Positions 1 through 8,216 of a stretch of 64,000 nt of DNA are shown here, piece by piece. The stretch lies in assembly GCA_029261895.1 (NCBI GenBank), contig JAJDAK010000048.1:1-64000 (forward strand), written 5' to 3'. A program made the translations under genes and the position numbers. Position 1 is the first letter of the stretch, and each line of letters opens with the position of its first letter. This DNA is from Deltaproteobacteria bacterium. Lineage in GTDB: Bacteria > Myxococcota_A > UBA9160 > SZUA-336. The notes beneath the pieces are model-generated. The model was not told the DNA's origin. It did no database searches and saw only the letters and a list, made by a program, of their open reading frames with translations.

Positions 1-300
1 GATTTCGCCGTCATTGATGGCCCGCTTCGCGACCTCCTGATCGGTGTCCCCTGTAAGCATGATGCGTACGGTGCCGGGCCAGCGTCGGCGGACCTCCGCG
101 AGAAAATCTGTGCCTTTCAGTCCTGGCATGTTCTGATCCGAAATCACCACATCGACGGTACAGCGCTCGAGTACTTCGAAGGCCTCCGTCGGCCCCTCGG
201 CAAGGAGAAGCTCGAATATCTCGCTCCGCAGGACACGTTTCAATCCCGCCAGCAGGTTCCGGTCATCGTCAACGAAAAGGACTATTCCAGATGCGCTCAT
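1..300 (-). CDS. Response regulator, receiver domain (3' end beyond window edge)
   Basis: The first 100 residues of a protein that runs off the left edge. They form a CheY-like receiver domain: an acidic pocket (VDDD, residues 10-13), the phospho-acceptor Asp55 in ISDQNMPG, and the conserved Thr in IMLTGDTD. The ATG overlaps the stop of the upstream gene (ATGA), so it is the third member of a response-regulator operon and is probably translationally coupled. The output domain is not visible. By analogy with its two neighbours it may carry an HDOD or HD-GYP-like module, but that is a guess. Confidence 0.85.
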   Translation of the reverse strand, partial: MSASGIVLFVDDDRNLLAGLKRVLRSEIFELLLAEGPTEAFEVLERCTVDVVISDQNMPGLKGTDFLAEVRRRWPGTVRIMLTGDTDQEVAKRAINDGEI

Positions 301-1490
301 ACGCCGAGCTCCCCATCAAAACTTTCGGCGTTGTCCGGCGGGAGGATCTTGATCGGCCCCTTCACCGTTTGCGCGCTGCTCTCGAGCCAATTAGTGAGCC
401 GGTGAATCAATGCCACACTCACCTCTTGGCCGGCCGAAACCAACAATAGGCCGCTCTCGCTTCGGATGTCCTCTGCAATGACCATCCCCTCTTGCAACTG
501 GTTCAGTGTGAGCTCGCTCTCTCGGTCTGAAGCGGCGCATTCGGCCAGCTCCTCAGCGACCTGCACCATCATGGGATCGTACGCGGACGCTTTCTTGCGA
601 AGCTGCGCGAGTACTCGTTCCGGGTCTTTCTCGGTCGCTTCGAATTTATCCAGGTCGAGCGCGAGTTTGAGCAAACGCGCTCCGACGGGGAGGTTTTCAC
701 CGGTTGGCTCACCGTCCTCACTACCGACACCGTCGTAGCGGAGCTGCTGCATTCGAATCGCTTCGGACACCTCCTCGAGCCGAGGAATCGGACGGATCAA
801 GCGGCTCCCCACCTCGGCCTGCTCCTTAAGCATCCGCCGCTCTGCGGTGCTCAGCATGCGGGCATGGTCGCACTTGTCGATCACTTCCGACGGCACAGTC
901 ACAGAGCCAATCTGTGAGAGCATGGCCGCAATCTCATAACGCCAGGTATCTTTGAGTCCTAATTTTTGGGCCATCAGCGCCACACGGCGGCGCACCCGTG
1001 CGGCTTTGCCGAACGCGGCTGGATTTACAAGTCCAAGAATGTCGGTCACAACCTGGACGGCGCCGTGTAGGGTCTTTTCGAGAAGTTCCCGCTCCGCAAC
1101 GACCAGTCGATGAAGTTTGATCCCCGCGCGGATTGCCGCACGAAGGTCATCAGGTACACATGGTTTCGTCAGGAAGCGCGCGATCTGCCCTTCATTGACG
1201 GCTCGCTTCGCGGCCTCAAGATCCGCGTTGCCGGTGAGCATGATCCGGGTCAAGTCGGGCCATCGTTTGCTGACCTGCATCAGGAACTCGATGCCGTCCA
1301 TCCCCGGCATCTGTAAATCCGCGACCACGACCTCGAAAGAGGCGTCGTTTTCGAGAATCGCCAGCGCTTCGCGGGCGTCCGTCAGCATGACCAGGTCGAA
1401 GTACTCGTGCTGGTGCCGCCGGACCGCAGACAGCAGGTTCTGGTCGTCGTCGACATAGAGGACGCGTGGTAGGGATGCCTTTTTAACCAC
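297..1490 (-). CDS. Response regulator with degenerate HD-GYP domain
   Basis: A 397-residue protein. Receiver domain at about 8-125 with phospho-acceptor Asp58 (VADLQMPGMDG) and conserved Lys in LTKPC. Residues 150-310 follow the HD-GYP layout, but the catalytic motifs have eroded: HDIGK is SQIGS, the following metal His is Gln (KEQAEVG), and HHE-DGTGYP is MQQLRYDGVG. The cyclic-di-GMP phosphodiesterase chemistry is therefore probably lost, leaving a signalling or scaffold role. The start is taken as GTG at 1490, which overlaps the upstream stop by 8 nt; a longer frame to 1619 lies inside the HDOD gene and adds sequence lacking domain similarity. It sits between two other receiver proteins. 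Confidence 0.85.
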   Translation of the reverse strand: MVKKASLPRVLYVDDDQNLLSAVRRHQHEYFDLVMLTDAREALAILENDASFEVVVADLQMPGMDGIEFLMQVSKRWPDLTRIMLTGNADLEAAKRAVNEGQIARFLTKPCVPDDLRAAIRAGIKLHRLVVAERELLEKTLHGAVQVVTDILGLVNPAAFGKAARVRRRVALMAQKLGLKDTWRYEIAAMLSQIGSVTVPSEVIDKCDHARMLSTAERRMLKEQAEVGSRLIRPIPRLEEVSEAIRMQQLRYDGVGSEDGEPTGENLPVGARLLKLALDLDKFEATEKDPERVLAQLRKKASAYDPMMVQVAEELAECAASDRESELTLNQLQEGMVIAEDIRSESGLLLVSAGQEVSVALIHRLTNWLESSAQTVKGPIKILPPDNAESFDGELGV

Positions 1491-2718
1491 GGGCGTTCTC
1501 CTCAAGGGGAACTGCTGCGCATCTCTCGAGCCAGTGTCCCGCAGAGTCCAACAGACCCGCTGCCTCCAGGTACAAAAGGTCGAGACCTTGTTCCCCAAGA
1601 TCTTCGACGCACTCGACATCCGAGAGGTTTACCCGCGCGCAGACCTGCGCGAAGTGCACAATTGCGAGCGGCCCGAACTCCGGGACCTGCGAAAGACGTG
1701 GTGCACTGTGCCAGGCGACGGTCTCGACGATCTGATCGGGAATTCCCCAGATACCCAGTAAGTACGCGCCGATCTCGCCATGCGTTGTGCCCAAAACCTG
1801 ACGCTCCACCGCGTCGTCGCAACTCAAGAGTATGTTCTCCGTGCGAAGCTGATTCAGCAGATCGGGCGAAGCGGTGGCCAACGCCATCCATCCAAGATCG
1901 TGTAGGAAAGCTGCAAGAACCGCCTGGTTGGTAACGACGGATCCGGCTTTCTCGTGCTGACAAATCGCGCGCGCGTAGACGGCAGTACGCTCGCTATGGC
2001 GCGCAACCTGATCAATAAACGCACGCTCTCCACCTTCGAACGCCTCGAAGACCTTCGTTGCAAGCACCAGCGATTGGAAGGTCTCCGTACCCAAAATGCT
2101 GACCCCCTGCGCAGGGCTTTCTATGCGTCGTGCGATTCCGAAGTAGCTTGAGTTCACAAGCTGTAAGATCCGGATTGTCATCCCGATATCTCTTCCAACA
2201 ATCTCCCCGATCTCCGCGATCGGTCGTTCCCTATCAAGTGCATCCACGAGCTCTGCATAAAGCGACGGTAAAGTCGGGATACTCTCAAGCTTTCCAATAA
2301 TGCCAAGAAGCGTCGGATTCTCGAGCTGCGCACGCAGTTTCTGGGCGCGAAGGATGCACGATTCGAGGACCTCCGGATCGCATGGCTTGGAGAGGAACTG
2401 GTGGCTCGGCCCGACCGACTCCATGATCGAGCTCGCTTCAGATTGGCCAGAAAGTATGATCCGGATCGTTTGTGGCGAGATCTTCATCACCTGGCGGAGC
2501 AGCTCCGCACCGTTCATCTCCGGCATTCGCATATCACTCACGACGACATCGAACGACTCGTTGCCAATAAGCGCTACCGCGTCTGCTGGTGCGGTAACAA
2601 ATATCATCTCCCAGCGATCCCGATGTCGGTGCAATAGCCGCCTCAGGCCTTGGATCACGCGCGGCTCGTCGTCTACAAACAGGATCCGCATCTTGCGATC
2701 TGGCGAAGCGTCGGTCAT
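1483..2718 (-). CDS. Receiver-HDOD response regulator
   Basis: A 411-residue protein. Receiver domain at about 9-128 with phospho-acceptor Asp62 (VVSDMRMPEMNG) and Lys in FLSKPC, then an HDOD domain at about 140-340 (IPTLPSLYAELVDAL, INSSYFG-like LVNSSYFGIARRIES, FLHDLGW). HDOD proteins are signalling outputs in deltaproteobacteria and Vibrio-type chemotaxis or virulence control, and are usually not enzymes. The ATG at 2718 has a purine-rich GAGGACAGGA upstream; an in-frame Met at residue 10 is an alternative start. First gene of a three-gene operon in which each gene overlaps the next by up to 8 nt. No partner kinase is adjacent. Confidence 0.9.
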   Translation of the reverse strand: MTDASPDRKMRILFVDDEPRVIQGLRRLLHRHRDRWEMIFVTAPADAVALIGNESFDVVVSDMRMPEMNGAELLRQVMKISPQTIRIILSGQSEASSIMESVGPSHQFLSKPCDPEVLESCILRAQKLRAQLENPTLLGIIGKLESIPTLPSLYAELVDALDRERPIAEIGEIVGRDIGMTIRILQLVNSSYFGIARRIESPAQGVSILGTETFQSLVLATKVFEAFEGGERAFIDQVARHSERTAVYARAICQHEKAGSVVTNQAVLAAFLHDLGWMALATASPDLLNQLRTENILLSCDDAVERQVLGTTHGEIGAYLLGIWGIPDQIVETVAWHSAPRLSQVPEFGPLAIVHFAQVCARVNLSDVECVEDLGEQGLDLLYLEAAGLLDSAGHWLERCAAVPLEENARG

Positions 2719-2877
2719 CGAGTCCTGTCCTCAAAGATATATTATCGACACACGTGCCCCTGCCCTAATCAACACTTTTCGGCGTGACACACATGTGAGT
2801 AGTCAAATATTTCATCGCCGGTTCATTGCTAGGACTTGAGGCCGAGGAACGCACTTCGGCACGGGTCAGAGGGCGTT

Positions 2878-2930
2878 AAAAAGAATCGAGCGATGCCCCC
2901 TCTCTAAGAGAGAGCACCGCTCGATGGTTT
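2878..2930 (-). terminator. Intrinsic terminator of the cysteine-rich protein gene
   Basis: A long near-perfect hairpin: outer arms of about 12 bp (ATCGAGCG...CGCTCGAT) at 2885-2896 and 2914-2925 and an inner CTCTCT/AGAGAG stem. On the minus strand it is followed by TTCTTTTT. It lies just past the stop at 2949. Confidence 0.8.
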
Positions 2931-2948
2931 TCTGAGGGTTCTACGGTC

Positions 2949-4151
2949 CTATAAACAGCTGCAGGTCTCAGCCACAGGGTCGAGCGTGCAGATCGCGCTG
3001 CCTGGGCATTCCATGCCGCCGCAAGTGGTATCGCAGCTATCACCGGTTGGAGCACAGACACATGTATCTAGAAGTCCGGTAACCGAAACCGGCAAGCAGG
3101 ATTCGCCGGCGTCACAGCCACCGCCGCCACAGGCCGGGAACGTACCACCGCAGAAATTCGGCGCGCAGGTCCAGGGCCCGGTGTTCGGCAGGAATGCGCA
3201 GGTAAAACCCGCAGGACACGGACCCGGCGTGCTTCCGCCACAGGTCGCTGCTGGATCGAGACAACTACAGAACTCCCCGAACTTACCCAACAGCGTCTCG
3301 CAGACATCGCCTACGGGACACGCGCCGCCGCAGGTTGGATCTCCGGGTTCACCGCAAGCAGTAACACCTATCGGCGTACAGGTGCATGAAGCAAACGGGA
3401 GCCCGCTATCGATCTCCACACATTCTTCCCCGGTCGGACAAACTCCATTACAGACCGGTGCCGTATCGCCGCACGGATCGGTGTCGAATACGCAGAGGCA
3501 TCCCGAGAAGTCTTCGGTGCAAACACCACCGGGACCGCAGTCGCCGCCGCAAACCCCGCCGCCCGAGCTGCTACAAGCGATTCCGAGCGCGATCGCGATT
3601 GTGTTGTCGGAGCAATCCGCGAGAACTGTCGCGCTGGGTCCGCGTGCGACAAATTTACCCGGTAGATCCTTACGAATGGTCCCCGCATCAAAGAACGCAC
3701 AGTTGGTATCCAAACCGCTGGAGATCCGGATCGCGACGGGCCCGAGGGGTGCAGACATATCGGCGCTTACGTCCACACCGCGCAGCGCGATCACACGACC
3801 CTCGCGCAGCACCACCCGACGGAACGGCGAAGTACCTCGGTAGACGTATTTATCCACATTTCCCGTCTTCGAAGTCCACTCCGCGCCCGCGGGGGCGGAG
3901 TCAGAGGTCGAGGGTTGCGATGCGGTAAAGACCTCTACATTGAGTCCAACAACGGAGGGATCATTCGCACCCCCAATCGTCGGAAACACGGCGTTGGGAT
4001 CCTTCGATTTAAAAACCAGACTCACGCCGTTGGAAGTCGTCCTCAAGCGCAGCGTCTTCCCTTCGATCACCTGGCTATCCGCGACCGCATGTTGCGATAC
4101 CAAGCCGAGCACCAACGCCAAGACGAACCCATACCCATGCACCTTTTTCAT
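2949..4151 (-). CDS. Secreted cysteine-rich repeat protein
   Basis: A 400-residue predicted exported protein. The N-terminus (MKKVHGYGFVLALVLG...AVADS) is a classical signal peptide. Residues 20-190 form a beta-rich module with almost no Cys. The rest is a run of short Cys-dense units of about 35-45 residues built on C-G-x-C-P-x-G-x-x-C (CGGDCGPGGVC, CNGVCPTGEEC, CGGACPVGDVC), resembling small disulfide knots. The start at 4151 is chosen over an upstream in-frame Met because GGAGGG lies 7 nt upstream and the signal peptide begins there. It is monocistronic with its own terminator. I cannot name the family. A similar Cys style recurs in the gene at 13048-15033. Confidence 0.8.
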   Translation of the reverse strand: MKKVHGYGFVLALVLGLVSQHAVADSQVIEGKTLRLRTTSNGVSLVFKSKDPNAVFPTIGGANDPSVVGLNVEVFTASQPSTSDSAPAGAEWTSKTGNVDKYVYRGTSPFRRVVLREGRVIALRGVDVSADMSAPLGPVAIRISSGLDTNCAFFDAGTIRKDLPGKFVARGPSATVLADCSDNTIAIALGIACSSSGGGVCGGDCGPGGVCTEDFSGCLCVFDTDPCGDTAPVCNGVCPTGEECVEIDSGLPFASCTCTPIGVTACGEPGDPTCGGACPVGDVCETLLGKFGEFCSCLDPAATCGGSTPGPCPAGFTCAFLPNTGPWTCAPNFCGGTFPACGGGGCDAGESCLPVSVTGLLDTCVCAPTGDSCDTTCGGMECPGSAICTLDPVAETCSCL

Positions 4152-4295
4152 CCGCAATCCCTCCAAACAAATGTGAATGACCCGCTATGCGAGTCACAAG
4201 CGTAGCACTTTTGCGGTGTGCCTTTCGATTCCGAAAACGGGAATTCGAGTCACATAAATAGTGTAATTAGTTCAGAAGGCCGGAGGTTATCGCGC

Positions 4296-5063
4296 TTACC
4301 TAAGGAATCGTACCGCGATCGGCCAACCCTTGATCGTGCGCCCTCGGTACCAGCTCGCGTGCCGGATCTGGGGGTTGAACTGCACGCCGATCTCACCGGT
4401 ACCCGCGGGAGCGGCCCAGGCTTGTTCGAAAATGATTTTTCCGATCAAGTCCGAGAGATCTTCATCTTTAAACAGCGTGTGGTTGTTGGGCAGTTCCTCG
4501 CAAGGGGTGACGGGAACGCTCCTTTCTCGACAATCCTGCAGGTGGGCCACAAGATTGGGGATGAACAGCGTCGATGCGGTGCGGGGTTCGCGCTGTTCGG
4601 GGTCATCTGGATTGCGGCTATAGAGCGAATACTGGGTGTGTTGCCTAGCACTGCGGTCAATGTGAAAATTCAGATCCTGAAAGCGTCCGCGATGCCCGTC
4701 GTCTCGCTGATGTTTGGGGAGGACGACATTTTCGAGGAAGACCGGACCGAAACAACGCACCAGCTCCTTCAGCGCGTCGCAGAGCACGTCGCCTTGGTAG
4801 AGGTCGAGCTGCGTCGGGGTCGCGAAGCTGCAGACCAGACCGAAGTGTTTGAAGCCCAGGGGGACGTGTAGACTCTTGCTAAACTCCTCGACCGAACCCC
4901 GGATCATTTCCCGGTAGTGGGCCGCTACCTGACCCGGGTAATCCGGGATCGCGATCCGCGCGGTGAATCGACAGCCCCCAAACTGAGCCGCGACCGGCTC
5001 CTCGGGATTGGACATGAGCGCGCACTTTGCCACCTGTGGAAACTCGAATCGGATTGCGTTCAT
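4296..5063 (-). CDS. Conserved hypothetical protein with HxD motif, possible 2OG-Fe(II) dioxygenase-like fold
   Basis: A 255-residue soluble protein without a signal peptide. Notable motifs are NFHIDRSARQHTQYSLYSR near residue 135, a PDDPEQREPRTASTLF stretch, and a C-terminal RHASWYRGRTIKGWPIAVRF. The spacing of HxD, a distal His and an Arg 17 residues later is reminiscent of the H-D-H-R set of 2-oxoglutarate/Fe(II) oxygenases, but that assignment is tentative. The start at 5063 is preferred because its ATG overlaps the stop of a 44-residue ORF as ATGA. An alternative GTG at 5111 would lie inside that ORF. Confidence 0.65.
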   Translation of the reverse strand: MNAIRFEFPQVAKCALMSNPEEPVAAQFGGCRFTARIAIPDYPGQVAAHYREMIRGSVEEFSKSLHVPLGFKHFGLVCSFATPTQLDLYQGDVLCDALKELVRCFGPVFLENVVLPKHQRDDGHRGRFQDLNFHIDRSARQHTQYSLYSRNPDDPEQREPRTASTLFIPNLVAHLQDCRERSVPVTPCEELPNNHTLFKDEDLSDLIGKIIFEQAWAAPAGTGEIGVQFNPQIRHASWYRGRTIKGWPIAVRFLR

Positions 5064-5194
5064 GTGCTGAGCTGAGCCTCCGTACGTTCGATCTCGATCA
5101 GCTCCCACCACGCAGCTTCGCGGACGCTTTCTTCGAGGCCGACTCCGATCCGAAACCTATCGGTGTAAGGCTGGAATAGCTTGATTTGGCGCAT
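5060..5194 (-). CDS. Small hypothetical protein (44 aa) coupled to the downstream HxD protein
   Basis: Reading from the ATG at 5194 gives a 44-residue, charged, soluble peptide (starts MRQIKLFQPYTDRF, ends TEAQLST) whose TGA overlaps the ATG of the next gene as ATGA. That geometry is the same coupling seen throughout the window, which supports it as a real gene despite its size. No strong Shine-Dalgarno is visible. A GTG 9 nt upstream is an alternative start. Function unknown. Confidence 0.5.
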   Translation of the reverse strand: MRQIKLFQPYTDRFRIGVGLEESVREAAWWELIEIERTEAQLST

Positions 5195-5232
5195 AGGTAC
5201 CACGCAATGGAACCCAAGAGGCCTGCGGTCCG

Positions 5233-5949
5233 CTACTGAATACTGATGCTGACGGAAGGAGGCTGAGGGATCATCTTGCAGTTGTTTGAGCCGCCGTTGA
5301 AGGCGCCAAGGGCGGTCTGCGTATTAAAGCTCACGTTGATGAGCGGCGGCTGTTCACTCACAACGTGAGGCGAGGTCAGTGCAAGCGTGACTCTGAACGT
5401 TGTCGCAGTCATCGGAAGCTCAATGCCTTGTGCGGTATACGACGAAGAGGTCGGAAGACCCGAAAAGCTCCCTGGCGTAGGCACGAATAGGTCCTGAAGT
5501 GTGGCGGTACCCGCACCTTCGATCCCATCTGCTGCCGCCGTCGCTGCTCCAGCGACCCCGCTGTCGTTGGACGTGTCGGTCGTACACGTCGATGCGGTGA
5601 TACCCGCCAACGCACCACCGGTCGCGGAACCGACGACACGAATTGTCCGGGACATGGTAAGGCGTATGTGGGTGAACGTTCTGCCGACCGGCATTCCGTC
5701 GGTGGAAGCGTAACTGCCGATCTGAGCGCCGACTGACGCCGACGCGATATCGAACGACTGTGTTGTGCTGCCAAGCACAAACGGTGAGGTGCACGCAGAG
5801 GACGAACATTTTTCGACTTGCTGAACCTCGACAAAGTATTGGGTCGCTGCACCGGTTGCAATCTGTGAATGGGCCACTGCCGGAATCAGAAAGGCACCGG
5901 CCATAAGCAAAGCGGTAGCGTGATAACAGAAGACCTGTCGTAAACTCAT
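5233..5949 (-). CDS. Secreted protein encoded next to an inverse-autotransporter barrel
   Basis: A 238-residue exported protein: a signal peptide (hydrophobic ALLMAGAFLIPAVAHS), then a Ser/Thr/Ala-rich, probably all-beta mature chain. It has two N-terminal Cys (EKCSSSACTSP), a TCTT Cys in the middle and one near the C-terminus. There are no membrane segments after the signal. Its ATG is 1 nt after the stop of the beta-barrel gene, with GAGGAAA as ribosome site, so the two are made together. It could be a surface partner or periplasmic helper of the barrel. I do not recognise the family. Confidence 0.7.
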   Translation of the reverse strand: MSLRQVFCYHATALLMAGAFLIPAVAHSQIATGAATQYFVEVQQVEKCSSSACTSPFVLGSTTQSFDIASASVGAQIGSYASTDGMPVGRTFTHIRLTMSRTIRVVGSATGGALAGITASTCTTDTSNDSGVAGAATAAADGIEGAGTATLQDLFVPTPGSFSGLPTSSSYTAQGIELPMTATTFRVTLALTSPHVVSEQPPLINVSFNTQTALGAFNGGSNNCKMIPQPPSVSISIQ

Positions 5950-5950
5950 A

Positions 5951-6979
5951 TCAATTTCCTCGCACGATGACTACGCCGCTCGCGAACCGCTCGACGACAA
6001 TCTCATTCTCTCGGCGAACCTTCTTCAGCGTGTAGTCGCTCATGTCACGCAAGCGATATGCCTGTTTGTCAACGAGGGAAGAGCTAGCCATCGTCGGAGG
6101 CGTGGGACTCCAGGACACGAAACGGATTTGCAAGAAAGTGTCGCGATCTCCAAAGTTATCATCCGAGATTCCGAATTCAATCTGCAGGTGCTTCAAGAGA
6201 TCCAACTCAAAGCTCCCGGACCATCCCTTAACATTGTTAGCGGCTCGGTTTGTATCCCAGAAGAATCGACGGCCGCGGACGCGAGCCCACTGGAGATAGG
6301 GGAGCTGCGCGGTCAGCTCGAGATCATACCCGTCCAGTGCTTCTTCGAAACGACCGGAACCCAGGGAGCGATTGCCACTTACACCCTTATACCAGTTCGT
6401 GTAGAAATCAAAGCCGCTCCAGCGTGCTTCACCGCCAACACTAATCCGACTATGGCGCTCACGCCACTCATGGTCGAGGAAGCTGTTGGCACCGAGTAGA
6501 ACCGTGTTGTCTCGAAACAAGCGGCGGAAGCCAACTCCGATATTGGCCGTGGTACGCGCGTCGCCAAACTGATAGTTATGCGCGAGGCGAAGCTGGGTGA
6601 AGACCGTATGCTGTTTGCCGTCGCTTTCATAGAGAGGCTGGACGGTCAAGATCGATAGCTCGGGCTTGCGACCGTCTTGCATATCCCATTCGATCTCGAA
6701 GCGCTGGGCCCAGACCGGGGCATCCTGGAGTAAATTGGGGAGCCCGTATCGAAGCAGCGCATCTGCGGCGCCCGTGACTGCGCCGGATCCGTTGCCACCC
6801 AACAAACTGGCGGCGGGCTGAGCGAGCAGAAGCCCGACCTGCCCCGCTGTTGATTCGCTGCCAAATTCCGAGTGGTCTAGCCGATCGTCTGCCACGACAA
6901 GAGAAGACGTAAGTGCGAATACCGTGAAAGCCACGACCTTCCCCACCCGTCGCATCGTCTGTACCGTATCCCACCTCAT
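5951..6979 (-). CDS. Inverse autotransporter (intimin/invasin-type) beta-barrel protein, no passenger
   Basis: A 342-residue outer-membrane protein. After a signal peptide (VVAFTVFALTSSLVVAD) and an Ala/Gly-rich linker, residues 95-320 match the intimin/invasin beta-domain pattern: VFTQLRLAHNYQFGDARTT, NIGVGFRRLFRDN, LLGANSFLDHEWRERHSR, SVGGEARW. Strand-turn periodicity continues to LQIRFVSW. Inverse autotransporters normally carry Ig-like passenger domains after the barrel; here only about 50 residues follow. The start at 6979 is chosen because GGAGGG lies 7 nt upstream; an upstream ATG at 7021 would add 14 residues ahead of the signal peptide. It is followed directly by a small secreted protein gene. 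Confidence 0.85.
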   Translation of the reverse strand: MRWDTVQTMRRVGKVVAFTVFALTSSLVVADDRLDHSEFGSESTAGQVGLLLAQPAASLLGGNGSGAVTGAADALLRYGLPNLLQDAPVWAQRFEIEWDMQDGRKPELSILTVQPLYESDGKQHTVFTQLRLAHNYQFGDARTTANIGVGFRRLFRDNTVLLGANSFLDHEWRERHSRISVGGEARWSGFDFYTNWYKGVSGNRSLGSGRFEEALDGYDLELTAQLPYLQWARVRGRRFFWDTNRAANNVKGWSGSFELDLLKHLQIEFGISDDNFGDRDTFLQIRFVSWSPTPPTMASSSLVDKQAYRLRDMSDYTLKKVRRENEIVVERFASGVVIVRGN

Positions 6980-7084
6980 CGTCCAGCCCTCCAGGCGCAG
7001 AGGTATGCCTTGGGAACTCATCGGTAACTCGGTCAGTTTCTGGAGCTCGGTAAAGGGCTACGTCTCCAAAATATCGTGCGATAC

Positions 7085-7119
7085 GTCAAAGGCGGGAGGC
7101 AGCGCCCCCCGCCTTTGAG
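7085..7119 (-). terminator. Hairpin terminator downstream of 7131-7895
   Basis: A perfect 10-bp stem CAAAGGCGGG/CCCGCCTTTG (7087-7096 with 7108-7117) lies just past the stop of the minus-strand gene. It lacks a clear U-tract, so it may be a weak terminator or an mRNA-end stabiliser. Confidence 0.55.
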
Positions 7120-7130
7120 TTATGCCAGCG

Positions 7131-7895
7131 TTACTCGCAGTCGCTATCTATGCCGTTTGGATCAGGCAGATCGTCTCCGCTATTGCGCGCGCCTTCTCGT
7201 AACTGCTTTTCAATGCAGTCCCCTTGTGGCGTGCGAAGCACGGTGTAAGAGTCCAGCTCAAACGGGTCACCCACCGAACCGAAATCGTCGACGTCGCCGC
7301 AGCACTCCTCGAAGTAGACCGAGTACGAACCGGTGGCCTTGTGCGAGAACGTGATTCCGTCGCGTTCAACGTCGAGCCCCCTTCCGAGGTCGTCGACCGC
7401 GTCCCAATCGCTAAAGACCTTGACGCTTTTTTGGTTCTTCGAATCGCAATTGGCCGTTTGGTCAACGCAGACTCTGGGTTTAACAAACTTGACCTTGAGG
7501 TCGGGCTCACTGCAGCCAATCGACGACTGCACGTCCACCGCACCCGCGTCAATCGCGGCCTGTACCGCCGAGGGAATCGGGCACTGAATATCGCTACGTT
7601 CTAAGCTCATGTAGTACGTGATGCCCGTATTCTGATTGGTCTCTAATGTCCAAACGCCCTGAATACTATTCTGGCCACTCTCTTTCTTGAAGATCCAACG
7701 GCCCTTCCCTGCATCCTGCTCTCCCTGAATTTTAAGCGGGCAGCCGGTCCAACACAGACTGTTGGGCGGAGGCGGCGGTGGGGGATCTTTGATCCGTTTC
7801 TGATGGACAAGTTCGCAGGCGGCTGAGTAACCGGGTGCGCTGAGCATTATGGTTGCAGCAAGCGCTACAACCAAAAGTGTTATTCTCCTGAGCAT
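7131..7895 (-). CDS. Secreted hypothetical protein with polyproline linker
   Basis: A 254-residue exported protein. The start at 7895 (MLRRITLLVVALAA) has AAGGAGAAA upstream and opens a clean signal peptide ending near GYSA-A. A PPPPPPP tract follows at about 38-45, then a mostly beta, acidic mature domain with scattered Cys pairs (CWTGC, EECCGD). The C-terminus ends in SDCE. It is monocistronic, with a hairpin downstream and an AT-rich region upstream. No recognised family. The Cys content and export signal place it with the other secreted proteins of this region. Confidence 0.7.
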   Translation of the reverse strand: MLRRITLLVVALAATIMLSAPGYSAACELVHQKRIKDPPPPPPPNSLCWTGCPLKIQGEQDAGKGRWIFKKESGQNSIQGVWTLETNQNTGITYYMSLERSDIQCPIPSAVQAAIDAGAVDVQSSIGCSEPDLKVKFVKPRVCVDQTANCDSKNQKSVKVFSDWDAVDDLGRGLDVERDGITFSHKATGSYSVYFEECCGDVDDFGSVGDPFELDSYTVLRTPQGDCIEKQLREGARNSGDDLPDPNGIDSDCE

Positions 7896-8216
7896 CACGT
7901 TTCTCCTTATAACCAGCACGAGCCCGTGCTGATTCGGGTACGGGTTTTCGCAACGACTCTTTTCAGCGCAACAATCGATTCATTCCATGAACAGCTAAGA
8001 CCTCTTTTTTACATCCCTCTACAACCACCGCAGCACGATTCATCGGGCACTCGAGCCCAACGTCGCTACGTTTCGAAAAGCATAGATCTTCCAGCGCGAG
8101 TTTTGGGAATTTGTTTCCGTTTTCACGAGAAAATTCTGTTTATAATAAAATTTTCGCGGGCGTTTTGTGGCGACCGGTTCGATACATAGCGCAGGTGACG
8201 AAAGAGGGGGCGAACT
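7896..8216. other. Intergenic region, 321 bp
   Basis: No credible coding sequence. An imperfect inverted repeat GAGAAAATT...AATTTTCGC flanks an AT-rich core (TTTATAATAAA) at about 8129-8160. It could end the histidine-kinase transcript or contain the promoter of the secreted-protein gene. Nothing else stands out. Confidence 0.5.

Noticed and set aside
2986..3843. A 285-residue plus-strand frame rich in Pro, Gln and Ser
   Set aside because: It is the complement of the Cys-rich gene, and its composition mirrors the Cys and Gly codons. No ribosome site or family match.
4188..4256. A short direct repeat CGAGTCACA near 4190 and 4245
   Set aside because: Two copies of 9 bp in this length of intergenic DNA could be chance, and nothing else supports a function.
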